From assembly GCA_016185555.1 (NCBI GenBank), contig JACPNI010000111.1:1-5657 (forward strand): DNA of 5,657 bases, written 5' to 3'. Within the stretch, counting starts at the first letter, position 1, and each line of letters starts with the position of its first letter. The translations under genes and the position numbers were made by a program. The notes under the pieces are model-generated. The model did no database searches, was not told the DNA's origin, and was given only the letters and a program-made list of their open reading frames with translations. Below, piece by piece: positions 4,220-5,657 of this stretch. The DNA comes from Candidatus Woesearchaeota archaeon. Lineage in GTDB: Archaea; Nanobdellota; Nanobdellia; SCGC-AAA011-G17; JACPNG01.

Positions 4220-4423
4220 CTGGAATATGGTTTATGACTTTTCCAAAAGTTTTTCCAAATCCTCTATCAAAGTAATTATCTTACCGACCATTAATTTTAT
4301 CTACTAAAGCTAAACTTCCAATACTTAAGGCTGTGTTTTCAATTTTTTTACACCCCCATAAAATTATGAGAACACAACTTACTTAAAATTTATTAAGAGG
4401 AGAAGTTAGGTTCTAAAGAACTA

Positions 4424-4444
4424 TTGGAAAGGTTTTATTTAAAA
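4424..4444 (+). promoter_or_regulatory. BRE/TATA-like element facing into the surface-protein gene
   Basis: TTGGAAAGG followed by TTTTATTTAAAA on the plus strand closely matches the nitroreductase promoter at 2630-2650 (TTGGAAAGG then CTTATATTTAAA). It predicts a start site near 4464, exactly at an ATG that opens a 33-codon frame antisense to the end of the surface-protein gene. It could drive an antisense RNA or be a chance AT-rich match. Confidence 0.35.
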
Positions 4445-4451
4445 ATTGCTT

Positions 4452-5657
4452 TCAGAGGTTCAGATGCTCCTGTGCAAGTTCAGAAAAAGCCAAATCAATC
4501 TTTTCTCTTTTCCATCCTGCTTTTTCAAGCCTGTTGGTTATGCTTTGCCTTGTTTCACCTTCTGAAAGTCTGTTAAGAATGAAATTTTTAAGCAATACAG
4601 AGCCAACAGTTTTTATTTTTTTTGGCTCTTGCTCCACTTCTTTATATGGCGAGGATTCTTTTTTTTCAGGTTCTTCCCAACTTAACTCTTCTTTAATAAT
4701 TACGGCCTTTATCTTCTTTCTTTCCAACCAGAATATAAATAAGATAATAAAAATAGCAAATCCTATTAGGGTAGGAACAACATATGATTTATAATCTTTT
4801 GCAACGGCTTTGACACTGAAGCTGTGGCTTAATTTTGATGTTTTATTATTCTCATAATAACCAGTTAATTCAATCTTATAACTTCCTGGTTCTAATCTGC
4901 CAACATTTTCAGTTATTGTTTTTGTTCTTGTTATCTCTAAATCTCTTTCCTTGTGCCATATAACCTTATCTTCCTTGTATATTTTTTCTTCTAAGAATAA
5001 CAAAGTAGGAGCATCTTTATTAAATGATAAAATAATTGAGAATTCAAATTCATCCTGAAAAGTTACTTGTGGTAATTTTTCTAATTCAATGTCGAAAACC
5101 AAAGGAGCCCCATAACTTATTTGGATAACTCTGTGCGCTTTTGTTTTATGTCCTTGAAAATCTACCTCCACATAAAAATCATAAGATCCTATTTGAGTGT
5201 TAGTTGGTAAGAATATATTTGTTGTTTCTGTTTTTTCTTCAAAGCTTCCCAAATAAACTGTATCAGAACCTGAAGTTGCCGTTTTACCGTCTTTTTCAAG
5301 CCAGAACTTTACAATAACATCTCCTTTAATCCCCCCCATGCCCTTCATTAAATAAGTAAAATCAAAGAACTGCTCTGGCTCTATTGGAGAATCTGCCCTT
5401 ATTATTTTTACATCAAATAATCTTACACACCTATGATTATAGCAACTTTCTCCTTCTGCAATATTACAGTCAGCATCTGAAAGACATTCATGATCATAGC
5501 ATTTATACTCAAAACAGTATTGGCTTGCTTTGCAGTCTGAATCTTTAGTACATTGCCGGCTCATTCCGCCTCCTCCGCCACCACCGCCAGAACCACCGCC
5601 GGGGCTTGGTGCTGATACAGAAACTGTTAATTTATTGTTTATGCTTGTATTTATCCG
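4452..5657 (-). CDS. Membrane-anchored surface protein with Gly linker, Cys-rich repeats, beta-sandwich domains and C-terminal helical domain (5' end outside window)
   Basis: The frame is open from the right edge to TGA at 4452, giving 401 visible residues. The ATG at 5564 is internal, because the 31 codons before it continue without a stop. In order: KLTVSVSAPSP and a Gly/Ser linker of 13 residues (about 19-31); two four-Cys modules, CX5CX5CX4C (36-53) and CX5CX7CX4C (58-77), each with a D-x-DC motif; two probable beta-sandwich, Ig/CARDB-like stretches (about 80-180 and 185-282); one transmembrane helix (about 292-311) followed by RKK; a charged Glu/Lys/Pro cytosolic linker; and a terminal three-helix domain (about 358-397, with ITNRLEKAGWKREKIDLAF) like the UBA-like tails common in DPANN proteins. 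Topology is outside-in. Ligand binding or cell-surface adhesion outside, with a protein-binding tail inside, is a reasonable inference. More extracellular sequence must precede the Gly run. Confidence 0.85.
   Translation of the reverse strand, partial: RINTSINNKLTVSVSAPSPGGGSGGGGGGGGMSRQCTKDSDCKASQYCFEYKCYDHECLSDADCNIAEGESCYNHRCVRLFDVKIIRADSPIEPEQFFDFTYLMKGMGGIKGDVIVKFWLEKDGKTATSGSDTVYLGSFEEKTETTNIFLPTNTQIGSYDFYVEVDFQGHKTKAHRVIQISYGAPLVFDIELEKLPQVTFQDEFEFSIILSFNKDAPTLLFLEEKIYKEDKVIWHKERDLEITRTKTITENVGRLEPGSYKIELTGYYENNKTSKLSHSFSVKAVAKDYKSYVVPTLIGFAIFIILFIFWLERKKIKAVIIKEELSWEEPEKKESSPYKEVEQEPKKIKTVGSVLLKNFILNRLSEGETRQSITNRLEKAGWKREKIDLAFSELAQEHLNL

Larger units (their letters stand above)
4195..4451. 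other. Non-coding spacer with promoter elements and short repeats
   Basis: No convincing coding frame lies here on either strand. It holds the minus-strand TATA box for the three-helix protein (4211-4219), a short repeat TTTTCCAAA twice at 12-base spacing (4239-4259), a T-run followed by CACCCCC (about 4343-4357), a GAGGAG with no start codon behind it (4397-4402), a 12-nt inverted repeat GTTCTAAAGAAC (4410-4421), and a plus-strand promoter-like element (4424-4444). I see no tRNA or other recognisable RNA fold. Confidence 0.5.

Noticed and set aside
4410..4421. GTTCTAAAGAAC as a terminator hairpin
   Set aside because: Arms of 5 bp with a 2-base loop are too small to be stable, and no T-tract follows on either strand.
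4534..4794. 86-residue plus-strand open frame
   Set aside because: It is antisense to the membrane helix and tail of the surface protein, has no family features, and reads as a shadow of that gene.
1..5657. CRISPR array, tRNA or insertion sequence
   Set aside because: No regularly spaced repeats, no cloverleaf-like segment and no transposase or terminal inverted repeats were seen on either strand.

Overview
The window looks archaeal, most likely from a small-genome, AT-rich lineage of the DPANN type (Woesearchaeota/Pacearchaeota-like; the lineage is inference). The evidence is: an archaeal elongation factor 1-beta gene directly preceded by a four-CxxC zinc-ribbon gene; TATA boxes with purine-rich BRE-like flanks about 25-32 nt before start codons (leaderless transcripts); SD motifs mainly at internal operon genes; and a membrane-anchored protein with a glycine-run linker, Cys-rich repeats and a small C-terminal helical domain. 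No rRNA, tRNA, CRISPR array or insertion sequence is visible.

Layout. Bases 1-99 hold the first 33 codons of a minus-strand gene that runs off the left edge. It diverges from a plus-strand family 2 glycosyltransferase (144-782). Bases 2518 down to 783 form one minus-strand operon: zinc-ribbon protein, aEF-1beta, then three small predicted membrane proteins (genes C, B and A in transcription order). The first three genes are joined by identical TAA-A-ATG junctions. The glycosyltransferase and gene A converge with no bases between their stop codons. From 2695 a plus-strand pair encodes a nitroreductase-family flavoprotein and, overlapping it by 4 nt, a RecA/KaiC-like protein without a P-loop. 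They converge on a three-helix membrane protein (3838-4164, minus). After a 0.29 kb spacer comes the 3' part of a minus-strand surface protein gene that is open to the right edge (4452-5657).

Most interesting part. Genes A, B and C are divergent paralogs. All three have an N-terminal membrane anchor with an N-x3-N motif at its outer end, a predicted extracytoplasmic helical region containing a Cys pair, and the same C-terminal end, RA-x-x-YGYFK-COOH. I do not recognise the family. They appear to be transcribed with a translation elongation factor. DNA traces of duplication remain: an 18-nt exact repeat carrying the TAAAATG start junction of gene C recurs after the gene C stop, creating an 11-codon mini-ORF that ends one base before gene B. 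A 14-nt in-frame repeat is shared by the middle of gene B and the start of gene A.

A second theme is a common promoter element (AAAGG-YTTATA-like). It occurs divergently between the zinc-ribbon and nitroreductase genes, and again at about 4424-4444 facing into the 3' end of the surface protein gene.
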